The translations under genes were made by a program, and so were the position numbers. A stretch of DNA of 64,000 nucleotides from Povalibacter uvarum (GTDB lineage Bacteria > Pseudomonadota > Gammaproteobacteria > Steroidobacterales > Steroidobacteraceae): positions 682,001-746,000 of the forward strand of contig NZ_JACHHZ010000001.1 of assembly GCF_014202975.1 (NCBI RefSeq), read 5' to 3'. Under the pieces are notes generated by a model. That model was not told the origin of the DNA. It saw only the letters and a program-made list of their open reading frames with translations, and did no database searches. Shown in pieces: positions 47,535 to 56,346 of the stretch. Numbering within the stretch: the first letter of the stretch is position 1; every line of letters begins with the position of its first letter.

Positions 47535-47918
47535 TCACCCGCCGGCGCGCTTCGCTTTCCAGCCTCGTTTGGTCAGTTCCTCGACCAGTCGATCGCGATG
47601 GTCGCCCTGGATCTCGATGCGTCCGTTCTCGACACCGCCGCCGCTGCCGCACTTCTTCTTGAGCTCGGTGGCCAGCGTTTCCAGTTCTGCCGCAGGGAGG
47701 CCGAGACCGGTGACCACGGTGACGCCCTTGCCCTTGCGTCCCTGGGTCTCCCGACTGACACGCACGACACCGTCGGACGAGGTCTTTCCCGGCGTGCCCT
47801 TCTTGCACACACAGCCTGCGACAGGCCGAAGACAATTCGGACACCGTTCGCCGACATCGGTGGAGTAGACGATTCCGCCGCCGTCAGCGACGCGGGGTTT
47901 CTTGGGAGGGGCGCTCAT
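47535..47918 (-). CDS. yciH: SUI1/eIF1-like translation factor YciH
   Basis: The 127-aa protein has a C-terminal eIF1/SUI1 fold (GKGVTVVTGLGLPAAELETL, GSGGGVENGRIEIQGDHRD). The N-terminus carries a four-Cys zinc-ribbon-like knot (Cys26, 29, 36, 38). Bacterial YciH is linked to start-codon fidelity. It stands alone on the minus strand. Confidence 0.92.
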   Translation of the reverse strand: MSAPPKKPRVADGGGIVYSTDVGERCPNCLRPVAGCVCKKGTPGKTSSDGVVRVSRETQGRKGKGVTVVTGLGLPAAELETLATELKKKCGSGGGVENGRIEIQGDHRDRLVEELTKRGWKAKRAGG

Positions 47919-47964
47919 GGGCGCCGCAGTGTTCTACAGCTGTGATTCCGGAGCAAGAAGAACC

Positions 47965-48073
47965 AGAGGAAGAATTTTCCACGGGGTACACGGGGATCAC
48001 GGAGTCGATCCGAGAGAAGACATTCATCTGTTCTAACTTCTTCCCCGTGATCCCCGTGGAGAATCTTCCTCTT
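47965..48073. repeat. Second long inverted repeat with 9-bp CACGGGG units
   Basis: AGAGGAAGA-TT-TCCACGGGG (47965-47986) pairs with 48052-48072, with a one-base gap and one mismatch. The units CACGGGGAT repeat inward on both arms. It is the same design as 43545-43634 and lies at the end of the 48085-50820 operon. Confidence 0.75.
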
Positions 48074-48084
48074 ATTCCGCTTCC

Positions 48085-48366
48085 TCAGGACCGGACCCGA
48101 TCTCGATAAGCAACGCACTGCGCGATGACGCGCCGGTACTCGTCGACGTCGACTTCACGCTCGGAGCAGGGGAGCAGCAGGGAGCCGTCACTCTTGAAGT
48201 TGCCGTCCCACTCCATCAGTTCCGTGTCGGCCCAGCGGCTCGAGTACTGGCGAAGCTTCGTGTCGTCCATGCGGTCGAAGTACGCGCGCAGGTTGAAGCT
48301 GGTCTCGTCCATGGCCTCGCTGGTCGGATCCTGTTCGAAATTCCACGCGGGCTGGGCGATGGACAT
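48085..48366 (-). CDS. Unknown 93-aa acidic protein, last gene of the amidohydrolase operon
   Basis: The protein starts MSIAQPAWNFEQDPTSEAMDE and contains AYFDRMDDTKLRQYSSRWAD and TELMEWDGNFKSDGSLLLP. It is rich in Asp/Glu/Arg and aromatic residues, with no signal peptide or membrane segment, so it is probably cytoplasmic. GAGGAG five bases before ATG 48366 overlaps the stop of the VOC gene, giving tight coupling. No family is recognised. It may be a small partner or regulator of the exported enzymes upstream; that is guesswork. Confidence 0.75.
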   Translation of the reverse strand: MSIAQPAWNFEQDPTSEAMDETSFNLRAYFDRMDDTKLRQYSSRWADTELMEWDGNFKSDGSLLLPCSEREVDVDEYRRVIAQCVAYRDRVRS

Positions 48367-48368
48367 GC

Positions 48369-49292
48369 TTACTCCTCGATCTTTGCCGGTCGGGTCGAGC
48401 GATCTTCGATGAGTTCGATCGCGACCTGGTCCGGCCCCTCGATGAAGGCGAATCGTAGCTGACCGTCCGCGATGCTCACGGGTTCGGCAGTGATTTTGAC
48501 GCCGTTCTTGCGCAGTCGATCGAGTGTGGCGTCGAGATCGGCTACCGAGAAGCCGAGATGGTCGACGACCCGGCCGCGCGTGGTGACGAAGCCCTCGCGA
48601 CCTTTCCAGGCGTCCGGCGCGGCTGCGCGGACGTACTCGATCGGATAGATGATCATGCTGACGTGCCCGGCGGTCACGAAGGCGGCAGGGGCGATCTGGA
48701 TACCCCGGAACTCGCGCTTCTGGCTCTGGGCGAAGATGCGCCAGCCGAAGTTCCGCGCATACCACGCGCCCGCGGCAGGCGCATCCGCGCTGAACATGTG
48801 CACGTGGCCGAAGTTGTGATGATTCGCGGTGTTGAGCTCGATCAGCGCGCCGTCCGGGCCGGCGACATAGGCGTAGTAGAAGGGCCGGCTGCCGCCCGTC
48901 ATGGCGGTGATGTCCGTGATTGGCGTTGCGAACTTCGTGCCGCTGTCGACCTGCTTCTGATAGGTCGTCTGCATGTCTTCCGCGCCCCAGCCGATGTGCC
49001 AGATGCTGGAGATCAACTCGGAGGGTGGAGGTGCGGAGACCTTGCTGAACAGCAGCCACGAATCACCGGTCCAGACAGCATCGCCCAGGCCGGCGAACTT
49101 CTCTTTCCGCGCTTTGAACTTGGTCGTGTAGAAGTCGACCGCCGTCGCAGGGTCGATCGAGTTCAAGTGCACATGGTGAAACTGCGCGGAGGGCGCCGCG
49201 GGTTGCGGCTCCTCCGCCGTCGCCACAGCGGAGCCCAACAGCGCGCACGCCAGCAGGCAGGATGCGTGGAGTCTGGCGCTGAAGCGCTTCAC
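48369..49292 (-). CDS. Exported VOC (glyoxalase-fold) protein
   Basis: The 307-aa protein has a signal peptide (MKRFSARLHA, cleavage near Ala26) and two vicinal-oxygen-chelate modules, beginning near FHHVHLNSIDPATAVDFY and VDHLGFSVADLDATLDRL. The fold supports dioxygenases, isomerases and glyoxalases. Putative metal ligands are His33-like HVHL, an acid near GALIELN and His in VDHLGF. GTG 49292 has GGAG seven bases upstream. It lies 16 bases after the amidohydrolase. Export of a VOC enzyme is unusual. Confidence 0.82.
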   Translation of the reverse strand: MKRFSARLHASCLLACALLGSAVATAEEPQPAAPSAQFHHVHLNSIDPATAVDFYTTKFKARKEKFAGLGDAVWTGDSWLLFSKVSAPPPSELISSIWHIGWGAEDMQTTYQKQVDSGTKFATPITDITAMTGGSRPFYYAYVAGPDGALIELNTANHHNFGHVHMFSADAPAAGAWYARNFGWRIFAQSQKREFRGIQIAPAAFVTAGHVSMIIYPIEYVRAAAPDAWKGREGFVTTRGRVVDHLGFSVADLDATLDRLRKNGVKITAEPVSIADGQLRFAFIEGPDQVAIELIEDRSTRPAKIEE

Positions 49293-49308
49293 GAGCGTTC
49301 TCCGCGTT

Positions 49309-50820
49309 CTAGTCGTTGGCACGCACCCAGCCATACGCAGCGTTCTGGCGCTGCCCGCCATTCTCGAGGTACGCCACTTTCGCTTTCGAGATACCGTCGG
49401 CCGGGATCGCATTGCGTTTCGCCTTGACGTCCACGTTGTAAAGCTTCGCGGCGTTGAGGCCGAGGATCTTCGCCTTGTCCTCGTTCGTGAGTTTCGAGTA
49501 GCCGAATTTCTCGCAGAACTCATCCGAGATATTGAAGCGCTTGAAGGCTTCGATCGCCCATTGCGGCGACCCGAACCACAGACAGTCCGTGCCCCATACG
49601 ACGTGGTCGGAACCGTAGTTCTTGATGTTCTTGCCGATGCCGTGCATGCACAGCACCGGGTCGGCGATCACGAGGGCGTTGAAGAAGCTGCCGAGCTCCG
49701 GATAGATGTTGTTGATCTTCGGATTGCGCTTCTTGATGTCCATCAGGATCGAATGCCACTCGAAATCGCCCGTGACCGGATCGAACTTGTTGCTGTCGAG
49801 ATAGTTCGGCTCGCTCGGGCCGTGCTTGATCGCCGAGTGATAGACGACGAAGTTGAAGTCGGGGTTCTGCAGCGCCGCCTTCTCGAGATCCTTCGGATTG
49901 GCGAGATGTCCGAGCTGGCGCGACTGGTACGAATAACCCTTGTGTACGCTGATGAGTTTCATGCCGCGCTTGCGTGATTCCTCGTAGAACCACATTGCGT
50001 TGTCGTCATCGCACTGGAAGCCGTTGCCGGTGCGGCCGGGGTCGGTGTGGCAGTACCACTTCCAGGAGTCGATCTTGTACTTCTCGAGCTCGCGCTCCAT
50101 CTGTTCGATGGTCGCTGCCTTGTCGATGCGATTGTTGGCCTTGTCCCAGTAATGATTCGGCGCGAGATTGCCCTGGCACAGCGCACGCTGCGACCCGGCC
50201 ATTTCGTTGATCTCGCGCTTCTTCTCGCCCATCAGCCAGCTCGGAAGAATGGCGAAGGGCGGGTTGCGCTCCGCGCCTTCGAGCACACGGCCGTCGGGTG
50301 CGCGCTGATTCTCACGCGTCGGCACGCCGGAGATGACGACCATGTTCGTCTCGCTGTCGAAGAACATCTCCTTGACGAAGTTCTTGAAGCTGTACGACTC
50401 GACATCGTCCTTGAGGCTGAAGCCCATGTTCCGGGCGGTCTCGCTGTTGCGGAAGTTCAGGGCGATGCCGTTGGTGAAGTGGGCCTGCACGTCGATCACG
50501 AAGTACTCGCCCTTCGGATACTTCTCCTCGACGGCCGCGACTTCGAAGGTCTCGGCGTCGCTGACGTCGAACACCTTGCCGTAGACGCGGTTGGATGCCG
50601 CGAAGCAGGTGGCGAGGCCCATGGAGCTGGCCATGAACGTGCGGCGGTCGACGTTGAGCTTCCTGGCCCGCTCCGCGGACATCTCGCCGATCAGGTGCTC
50701 GAGCTGCTTCTGCCGCTCGTTCTGCGGGCGCGGAACGTATTCCTCGTTCGACACCGATTGGGTGGGAAGCGGCGAGTCGACGCCCTTCTTCAGATCGCGC
50801 TCGATCTTGCGAATCCACAT
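49309..50820 (-). CDS. Tat-exported amidohydrolase-2 family protein
   Basis: The 503-aa protein carries a twin-arginine signal, [18 protein letters not shown], at residues 58-75, preceded by an unusually long N-region. The amidohydrolase (PF04909-like) barrel starts at [12 protein letters not shown] (residues 107-118), where the first His of the usual HxH is Gln112. Later blocks are [25 protein letters not shown] and the [12 protein letters not shown] end that marks the family. GAGG nine bases before ATG 50820. It heads an operon with a VOC protein and a 93-aa protein. Substrate is unknown; a role in aromatic or lactone breakdown is only a guess. Confidence 0.85.
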   Translation of the reverse strand: MWIRKIERDLKKGVDSPLPTQSVSNEEYVPRPQNERQKQLEHLIGEMSAERARKLNVDRRTFMASSMGLATCFAASNRVYGKVFDVSDAETFEVAAVEEKYPKGEYFVIDVQAHFTNGIALNFRNSETARNMGFSLKDDVESYSFKNFVKEMFFDSETNMVVISGVPTRENQRAPDGRVLEGAERNPPFAILPSWLMGEKKREINEMAGSQRALCQGNLAPNHYWDKANNRIDKAATIEQMERELEKYKIDSWKWYCHTDPGRTGNGFQCDDDNAMWFYEESRKRGMKLISVHKGYSYQSRQLGHLANPKDLEKAALQNPDFNFVVYHSAIKHGPSEPNYLDSNKFDPVTGDFEWHSILMDIKKRNPKINNIYPELGSFFNALVIADPVLCMHGIGKNIKNYGSDHVVWGTDCLWFGSPQWAIEAFKRFNISDEFCEKFGYSKLTNEDKAKILGLNAAKLYNVDVKAKRNAIPADGISKAKVAYLENGGQRQNAAYGWVRAND

Positions 50821-50899
50821 GTCGAAACCCTCGGCGGTGCAAACGGTGTATCAGGCGATGCGTATTCTAGGCGTCGATGACGGTCGGTCATTATCACGC

Positions 50900-50929
50900 T
50901 TGACGATTATTTGCAGTGCTCGTCATAGT
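50900..50929 (+). promoter_or_regulatory. Promoter for the 418-aa TPR protein, possibly leaderless
   Basis: TTGACG (50900-50905) and CATAGT (50924-50929) are 18 bases apart. The predicted start of RNA coincides with the ATG at 50936, and no ribosome site precedes it. Confidence 0.45.
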
Positions 50930-50935
50930 CGTCGC

Positions 50936-52192
50936 ATGAGCAGATCGTCAGCCGGGGGGTGGACGGTTGCCAAAGCAACTGTCGCGTTGTGCGTGGCGCT
51001 TGTCGCTCGCCCGGCGCATCCGCACGCGGGTGCCGATGCAGTCGAACCCGATGCCACGGCTCTCATGGAGCTCGGTCGGCTTCAGTACGCGCAGCGCGAA
51101 TTCGCCTCGGCCCAGGTGAGCTTCAGCCGGGCGGTCGAGCAGATCGAACGAGCGCACGATCCGCTCGCGAGCGAACTGATCGAGCCCTTGGTTGCACTGG
51201 GCGATGCGCAGGTCGGCGCAGGTCGCTTCGAGCAGGCGAGCCAGTCATTCGCTCGCGCGGTGTCGATCGTCCGGCGCGAAGGCGGAGTGAACGATGCACG
51301 GCAGCTCGTGCCGCTGGAAAAGATGGCGGATGCGCAGGCCTTCTCAGGCCAGATGCAGGCGGCGGCAGGCAGTCTCAAATACTTCGAGCGGGTGAGCGAG
51401 GCGACGTACGGGGCGCAGTCCCGACCGTTTGGCGAGAAGCTGACCCGGGTTGCGGACCGGTTGTGCCAGTTCGGATTCTATTTCGATGGCCGATCGCGGC
51501 ATCGACGCGCGCTTGGGATTCTCGACGGCGCGGACACAGCGGAGATCGACGCCTTGCGGTCGACCGCCCGATGCAATCTCTACGAGATCTCCGCGTTCGC
51601 GATCGTGACACCCGCACAGCTTCCGGAACAGTTGCGCGGCGTCGCGGGTCGACCACAACACTTCAATGCGGACAGCACGTCATTCCGCACGAACGTCGTA
51701 AGGCTCATGCGGTACGAGTCGGAGCAGGCGCTCACACGGGCGGCCCGGCTTGCATTGGCCTCCGAGACGATGCCTGCGTCCGAGAAGGTCCAAGTGCTGC
51801 TGGAAGCAGGTGACTGGTTCCAGATGAGGGACCATGTCCGCACGGCGCGTGGTTACTACGAGCAGGTCCTGCTGTTGATGAGGACGGGCGACGACGCCCG
51901 GACGACCCTGCTCTCATCGCCGGTGATGCTCATGTACGCACCGCCGCCGTTGTCGTTGCTGAACGAGTTCGAGCGCAGCGAGGCCACCACCCGGAGGTTC
52001 GTGGTGGCGCAGTTCGAAGTGCGGGCCGACGGACGCGTCCAGAGCGAGCGCGTCATCGCGCGCGATGCGACGAAGACGATGGTCGACGAGACCCTGAGCG
52101 CGCTGCGCGCGGCCCGGTATCGGCCGCGCTTCGTGAACGGCAAGCCGGAGGACACGCTCAAAGTGACGTACCGGCAGATCTTCCTGCAATAG
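50936..52192 (+). CDS. Exported TPR protein with TonB-like C-terminal domain
   Basis: The 418-aa protein has a signal-like segment (VAKATVALCVALVARPAHP) and then tetratricopeptide-like helical repeats (ATALMELGRLQYAQREFASA, GDAQVGAGRFEQASQSFARA). The last 80 residues resemble a TonB C-terminal domain (VVAQFEVRADGRVQSERVI, ALRAARYRPRFVNGKPEDTL). Similar TPR-TonB chimeras are predicted periplasmic scaffold proteins; the role is unknown. It is divergent from the amidohydrolase and convergent with the serine hydrolase, touching its stop. Confidence 0.7.
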   Translation: MSRSSAGGWTVAKATVALCVALVARPAHPHAGADAVEPDATALMELGRLQYAQREFASAQVSFSRAVEQIERAHDPLASELIEPLVALGDAQVGAGRFEQASQSFARAVSIVRREGGVNDARQLVPLEKMADAQAFSGQMQAAAGSLKYFERVSEATYGAQSRPFGEKLTRVADRLCQFGFYFDGRSRHRRALGILDGADTAEIDALRSTARCNLYEISAFAIVTPAQLPEQLRGVAGRPQHFNADSTSFRTNVVRLMRYESEQALTRAARLALASETMPASEKVQVLLEAGDWFQMRDHVRTARGYYEQVLLLMRTGDDARTTLLSSPVMLMYAPPPLSLLNEFERSEATTRRFVVAQFEVRADGRVQSERVIARDATKTMVDETLSALRAARYRPRFVNGKPEDTLKVTYRQIFLQ

Positions 52193-53413
52193 CTACGCGA
52201 ACGCGGAATAGACTGCTGTGCGCAACTCACGGCGCAGCGGATAGGTCGTCGATGGCATGAGCTGCGTCATGAAGATGACGATCATGTCCTCGTGCGGGTC
52301 GACCCAGAAGTACGTGCTCGCCATGCCGCCCCACGAGTAATCGCCGATGCTGCCCGGGAGCAGCGAGCGGGCCGGATTCAGCGTGACGGAGAATCCCAGC
52401 CCGAAGCCAACCCCGGCGTAGGCTGTTTCGCTGAACAGCGAGACGGACAGATCGGGCAGCTCTTTGCCGTCGGGAAGGTGATTGCTCGTCATGAGCTCGA
52501 GCGTCTTCGGGCTGAGGATGCGCACGCCGTCCAGCGTACCGCCGCCGATGAGCATGCGGCAGAAGCGCAGATAGTCGCCGAGTGTGGAGATGAGACCGCC
52601 ACCGCCGGAAACGAAATGCGGCGTCTTCAGGAAAGGACTGCGCTGCGGGTCGTCTTGAAGACGCATGCCGCCTTCGGGCGTCGCGGCGTAGCAGGCTGCA
52701 AGACGGCTCTGCTTGTCGGGCGGCACCGAGAAGTCGGTGTCCTTCATGCCGAGCGGATCGAGGATGCGGCTGCGCAGGAACTGTTCGAACGGCTGGCCGG
52801 AGATCTTGCCGACGAGATAGCCGAGGACGTCCGTTGCAACCGAGTAATTCCAGACCGTGCCGGGCGAGAACTCCAGGGGCAGCGTTGCAAGCGTGTCGAT
52901 CATGCCGTCGAGCGTCACGGCACCGCTCGTGTAGTCGTCCAGACGAAGACGCCGGTAGGCCGCGTCGACGTTCGTGCGCTGCTGGAATCCGTAGGTGAGA
53001 CCGGAAGTGTGGCGCAGGAGATCGACGATCAGCATCGGTCGCTGCGGTCGATGCGTCTTGAACGTGCCGATGAATCCGCCGTCGTAGACCCCGAGATCCC
53101 GCCACTGGGGAATGTACTTGTGCACCGGCTCATCCAGCGCCACGAGGCCATCCTCGACGAGCATCATGAAGGCAACGCTCGTGATCGGCTTCGTCATCGA
53201 GTAGATCCGGAAAAGCGTGTCCTCGGTGACCTTCTGCTGGCGCTCGATGTCCCGCTGCCCGAGTGCGCTCAGGTGCGCGATCTCGCCGCGTCGCTGGATC
53301 AGTGTGAGAGCGCAGGGCAGGCGGCCGGTCTCCAGATAGCGGCTCTGCAGGAAGCGGTCGAGGTGCTGCAGACGGGACGGAACGAATCCGGCGGCTTCGG
53401 GGCGAATCTGCAT
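52193..53413 (-). CDS. Serine hydrolase of the beta-lactamase/esterase family
   Basis: The 406-aa class C-like serine hydrolase has the SxxK catalytic box in YSMTKPITSVA and a Tyr-Ser-Val (WNYSVATD) at the YxN position. The HTSGLTYG block and the late WGGMAS replace the KTG motif. This pattern is common in EstB-type esterases and 6-aminohexanoate-dimer-like enzymes. No signal peptide is evident. ATG 53413 follows the transporter stop by 11 bases, so the two form an operon. Confidence 0.87.
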   Translation of the reverse strand: MQIRPEAAGFVPSRLQHLDRFLQSRYLETGRLPCALTLIQRRGEIAHLSALGQRDIERQQKVTEDTLFRIYSMTKPITSVAFMMLVEDGLVALDEPVHKYIPQWRDLGVYDGGFIGTFKTHRPQRPMLIVDLLRHTSGLTYGFQQRTNVDAAYRRLRLDDYTSGAVTLDGMIDTLATLPLEFSPGTVWNYSVATDVLGYLVGKISGQPFEQFLRSRILDPLGMKDTDFSVPPDKQSRLAACYAATPEGGMRLQDDPQRSPFLKTPHFVSGGGGLISTLGDYLRFCRMLIGGGTLDGVRILSPKTLELMTSNHLPDGKELPDLSVSLFSETAYAGVGFGLGFSVTLNPARSLLPGSIGDYSWGGMASTYFWVDPHEDMIVIFMTQLMPSTTYPLRRELRTAVYSAFA

Positions 53414-53424
53414 TGCGGTTTCCC

Positions 53425-54717
53425 TCAGATCTTCGACGTCTTCTGCGTTTCGGCCATGAAGATATAGACCAGCAGCGAGATGAACACGCAGCCGGTGACG
53501 TACCAGTAGAACAGCGACTCGTGGCCGATGTTCTTCAGCCACAGCGCGATGTACTCCGCTGTCCCGCCGAATAGCGACACGGCGATCGCGTAGGGGAGGC
53601 CGACACCGAGCGCGCGGATCTCGACGGGGAACAGCTCGGCCTTCACGACGGCGCTGATCGAACTATAGAACGAGGAGATGAACAGGCCGGTCATCACGAG
53701 GGCGAAGGCCATCCACGCGCTATGCGTGTTCTCGAGAGCGCTCAGCAACGGCAGCGTGCCGACGAGCGCCATGATGCCGAACGCGATGAGCATCGGTCGG
53801 CGACCGATCCGATCCGAAAGGGCGCCCATCAGCGGCTGCAGCAGCATGAAGACGAACAGGCTGCCGGCGGAAACCAGCGTGGACTCGCCCTTGGTGAGCC
53901 CTACTGTGTTCACGAGAAACTTCTGCATGTAGTTCGTGAACACGTAGAAGAACAGCGTGCCGCCCATGGTGAGCCCAATGACCGTGAGAGTTTCACGCGG
54001 GTGCTGGAGCAGCACGCGGACATGGCCCGCCTCCTTACGATGAATCTTCTGACCCTCCGAGAACGACTCCGTCTCCGCGAGATTCCGGCGCAGCCACAAC
54101 GCGACGAGCGCGGCGATCGCGCCGATGAAGAACGGAATGCGCCAGCCCCAGGCGTCGAGCTGCTCGGCGGTAAGGAATACGAACTGCAGAAGCAGCAGCA
54201 CCGCGAGCGCGAGCAGCTGACCCATCACCAGCGTGACGTACAGAATTCCCGAATAGAAGCCGCGACTCTCCTTCGAGGCGATCTCGCTCATGTAGGTGGC
54301 GCTCGTGCCGTATTCGCCGCCGACGCTGAAGCCTTGCAGGATACGTGCGATGACCAGCAGTGTGGGTGCCGCGATTCCTATGGTTGCGTAGCCGGGCGTG
54401 ACCGCGATCAGCAGCGATCCGGCGCACATGAGCAGCACCGAGAGGGTGAGAGCGGCCTTGCGTCCCCGACGATCCGCGTAGCGACCCATGACCCAGCCGC
54501 CGATCGGCCGCACGAGAAATCCGACCGCGAAGATCGCCGCGACGTTGAGGAGCTTGGCGGTCTGATTGCCTTCAGGGAAGAACGAGTGTGCGAAATAGAT
54601 GGCGAACGCCGAGTACGTGTACCAGTCATACCACTCGACCAGGTTGCCGACGGAGCCGCCGAAGACCGATCGCAGTTGGCGCTTTCGCTGTTCAGTCGCC
54701 GCAGGGGAGGTGGTCAA
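53425..54717 (-). CDS. KgtP-like MFS dicarboxylate:H+ symporter
   Basis: The 430-aa transporter has twelve membrane segments and belongs to the metabolite:H+ symporter family. It resembles E. coli alpha-ketoglutarate permease KgtP closely (SGNLVEWYD-like start; FLVRPIGGWVMGRYADRRGRK; QGFSVGGEYGTSATYMSE; PLMGALSDRIGRRP). It likely imports a di- or oxo-acid. The longest start is TTG 54717 and lacks a ribosome site, so the exact start is uncertain. Confidence 0.88.
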   Translation of the reverse strand: MTTSPAATEQRKRQLRSVFGGSVGNLVEWYDWYTYSAFAIYFAHSFFPEGNQTAKLLNVAAIFAVGFLVRPIGGWVMGRYADRRGRKAALTLSVLLMCAGSLLIAVTPGYATIGIAAPTLLVIARILQGFSVGGEYGTSATYMSEIASKESRGFYSGILYVTLVMGQLLALAVLLLLQFVFLTAEQLDAWGWRIPFFIGAIAALVALWLRRNLAETESFSEGQKIHRKEAGHVRVLLQHPRETLTVIGLTMGGTLFFYVFTNYMQKFLVNTVGLTKGESTLVSAGSLFVFMLLQPLMGALSDRIGRRPMLIAFGIMALVGTLPLLSALENTHSAWMAFALVMTGLFISSFYSSISAVVKAELFPVEIRALGVGLPYAIAVSLFGGTAEYIALWLKNIGHESLFYWYVTGCVFISLLVYIFMAETQKTSKI

Positions 54718-54815
54718 GGATGCGCCGCTTTACTTGTTCTTGGAGCGCGGATGGTGACGTAGCGAACCTCGCGACGTAAAGAGTCGAGGCAAAAACAAAA
54801 GTCGGGAACGAACAC

Positions 54816-54841
54816 GGGGACGGCCGATGAGTGCCGTCCCC
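54816..54841 (-). terminator. Terminator after the 87-aa gene
   Basis: GGGGACGGC pairs with GCCGTCCCC around an eight-base loop. On the minus strand a T-rich tail (TTTTGTTTTTGCC) follows about 15 bases on, so it ends the 87-aa gene rather than a plus-strand one. Confidence 0.6.
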
Positions 54842-54867
54842 ACGTTGTTTTCCGCTATGCGAAGCAA

Positions 54868-55131
54868 TCAGTGACGATCGCGAACCTCCTGCGGGTCGTG
54901 CTCACGGGCGCGTCGCTTTGCCTCTTCCTCGGCCTGCTCGATGTCGCGTTCCTCGCTCGCGTTCACATCGCCCGCACGCTCGATTTCCTCGCGGCCACGC
55001 GGGGAGTTCACGAACTCGCGAGTTGCCTCGCGATAGTGACGATCCGCTGTCTTGTTGCCTTCGCCTTCGTTGGCGCCCGAGCGCGCCTCTTCCTTACGCG
55101 GTTTGGGTTTCGGTGGGTTCTTGCTCGCCAT
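54868..55131 (-). CDS. Small charged hypothetical protein
   Basis: The 87-aa protein is highly charged and probably disordered or helical: basic start (PKPKPRKEEARSG), then TADRHYREATREFVNS and EERDIEQAEEEAKRRARE. GGAG eight bases before ATG 55131. Such proteins are often stationary-phase or osmotic-stress induced in proteobacteria; function is unknown. A terminator follows it. Confidence 0.7.
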   Translation of the reverse strand: MASKNPPKPKPRKEEARSGANEGEGNKTADRHYREATREFVNSPRGREEIERAGDVNASEERDIEQAEEEAKRRAREHDPQEVRDRH

Positions 55132-55295
55132 GATGCTTTCTCCATCGAGTCATCGGTACACCCAGATCGAACGCCTGCGGTCGGGGTGGGTTCCGGTACG
55201 CATTCCGAGCAGCGGATGCTGTAAGGTGTGTGGCCAGGCCCTGTCAGAAATAGCCCGAACGGCCGCGGGCGCGTCGCACAAGGGACTCGAGGAAC

Positions 55296-55868
55296 TTGCG
55301 GATATCAGGTGTGTACTGGATTCTCGCTGCCATCTTTCTGTTGATTGCCCTTGCCGTGCCGAAGCTGCGGCCCGTCGGTATTCTCGGCAGTGTCGTGTTG
55401 GGCCTCATGCTCGGCTGGGGCATGGTGCAAAGGTTGCGCACGCAGCCGCCTGACACTGCCAGTGTCCGTGGCAGCCCGTCGTCACCGACAAGTGCGGTCA
55501 GGGCGTTCCCGCTGGAATCGCTCGACGCGAAGGACCTGCGCATCGCGGGCAACGGCGCGCCTTTCGAAGTCCGGGGGCGCGTTACGAATCGGTCGCCGGA
55601 TCTGCGCCTGCGATCGTTCACGGTGATGATTTCGCGGCGCGACTGCTTCGACGGGTCTCTCGATCCGAGCGGGTGCTCGGTGCTCTGGGAGAGCCGGCAG
55701 TGGGTCGAGCTCTCGCTGGCGGCAGGTGAGAGCCGCGATTTCGTCAGCTCCTTCTGGACCCGCGGCGAAGTGCCGCGCGCGCGCGGGCGCATTCAGGACA
55801 AGATCGATGTCGTTGCTGCTGACGGTGAGCTGGCGCCGCGGATTGAAGCGGAACAGCCGGGAGCGTAG
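55296..55868 (+). CDS. Membrane-anchored hypothetical protein
   Basis: The 190-aa protein has two closely spaced hydrophobic segments (YWILAAIFLLIALAV and VGILGSVVLGLMLGWGM) and then a soluble beta-rich domain with two Cys (RRDCFDGSLDPSGCSVLW). The predicted start is TTG 55296 with GAGG three bases before it; a GTG at 55311 is an option. No family recognised. A REP-like cluster follows. Confidence 0.6.
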   Translation: MRISGVYWILAAIFLLIALAVPKLRPVGILGSVVLGLMLGWGMVQRLRTQPPDTASVRGSPSSPTSAVRAFPLESLDAKDLRIAGNGAPFEVRGRVTNRSPDLRLRSFTVMISRRDCFDGSLDPSGCSVLWESRQWVELSLAAGESRDFVSSFWTRGEVPRARGRIQDKIDVVAADGELAPRIEAEQPGA

Positions 55869-55875
55869 CCGCTGC

Positions 55876-55970
55876 CGTCATTCCCGCGAAAGCGGGAATC
55901 CATGCCTTGTTCCGGATGGATTCCCGCTTTCGCGGGAATGACGAGGGGCGGCGCTTTCGCGGGAATGACA
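55876..55970. repeat. REP-like palindrome cluster 1
   Basis: Three copies of CATTCCCGCGAAAGCGGGAATC or its complement: 55876-55903 forward, 55916-55943 inverted, and a half copy at 55951-55970. The first two face each other and can form a long hairpin. They lie between the convergent genes 55296 and 55973. Confidence 0.9.
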
Positions 55971-55972
55971 GA

Positions 55973-56260
55973 TCAAATCCCGTTCTGCCACGTGCTCGGC
56001 AGCCCGGTCCGCTCGATCGCCTCTTCGATGCGCAGGCACGCGTCGCGCGCTTCAGGCTGGTTGCGCAGGCTGCGGGCGATGGAGTTCAGGAATGTCCCGA
56101 TGACGCGGGTATTCGGGTGAGCGGCGGAGAGTTCGGCTTCGACGCGATCCATCAGTTCAAACATGTCGTCCTGGTCGCACGAAGGGAAGGTCATGGTGCC
56201 GACCGCGTCATGCACGGCGGCCAGGGCCTGGTGTATTTCAGTCAGCGCCTGAGTGTCCAC
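55973..56260 (-). CDS. Small hypothetical protein
   Basis: The frame gives about 95 residues from GTG 56260: TQALTEIHQALAAVHDAVG, then CDQDDMFELMDRVEAEL and LNSIARSLRNQPEARD. It is helical, acidic and soluble in character; no family recognised. The start is unclear (GTG 56260 has no close ribosome site; the open frame reaches 56329). Its stop is next to the REP cluster. Confidence 0.5.
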   Translation of the reverse strand: MDTQALTEIHQALAAVHDAVGTMTFPSCDQDDMFELMDRVEAELSAAHPNTRVIGTFLNSIARSLRNQPEARDACLRIEEAIERTGLPSTWQNGI

Positions 56261-56346
56261 GAAGGCTACTGTGGACCTCGGGATAGCGGTCCGCAAGCAT
56301 CGAAACCCGCGGGCGGATCGCATCTTCATTGCGGCGCCGCAGCGCG

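Noticed and set aside
54868-55224. A plus-strand frame with hydrophobic start opposite the 87-aa gene
   Set aside because: The minus-strand frame has a good ribosome site and a terminator; the plus-strand one is its mirror.
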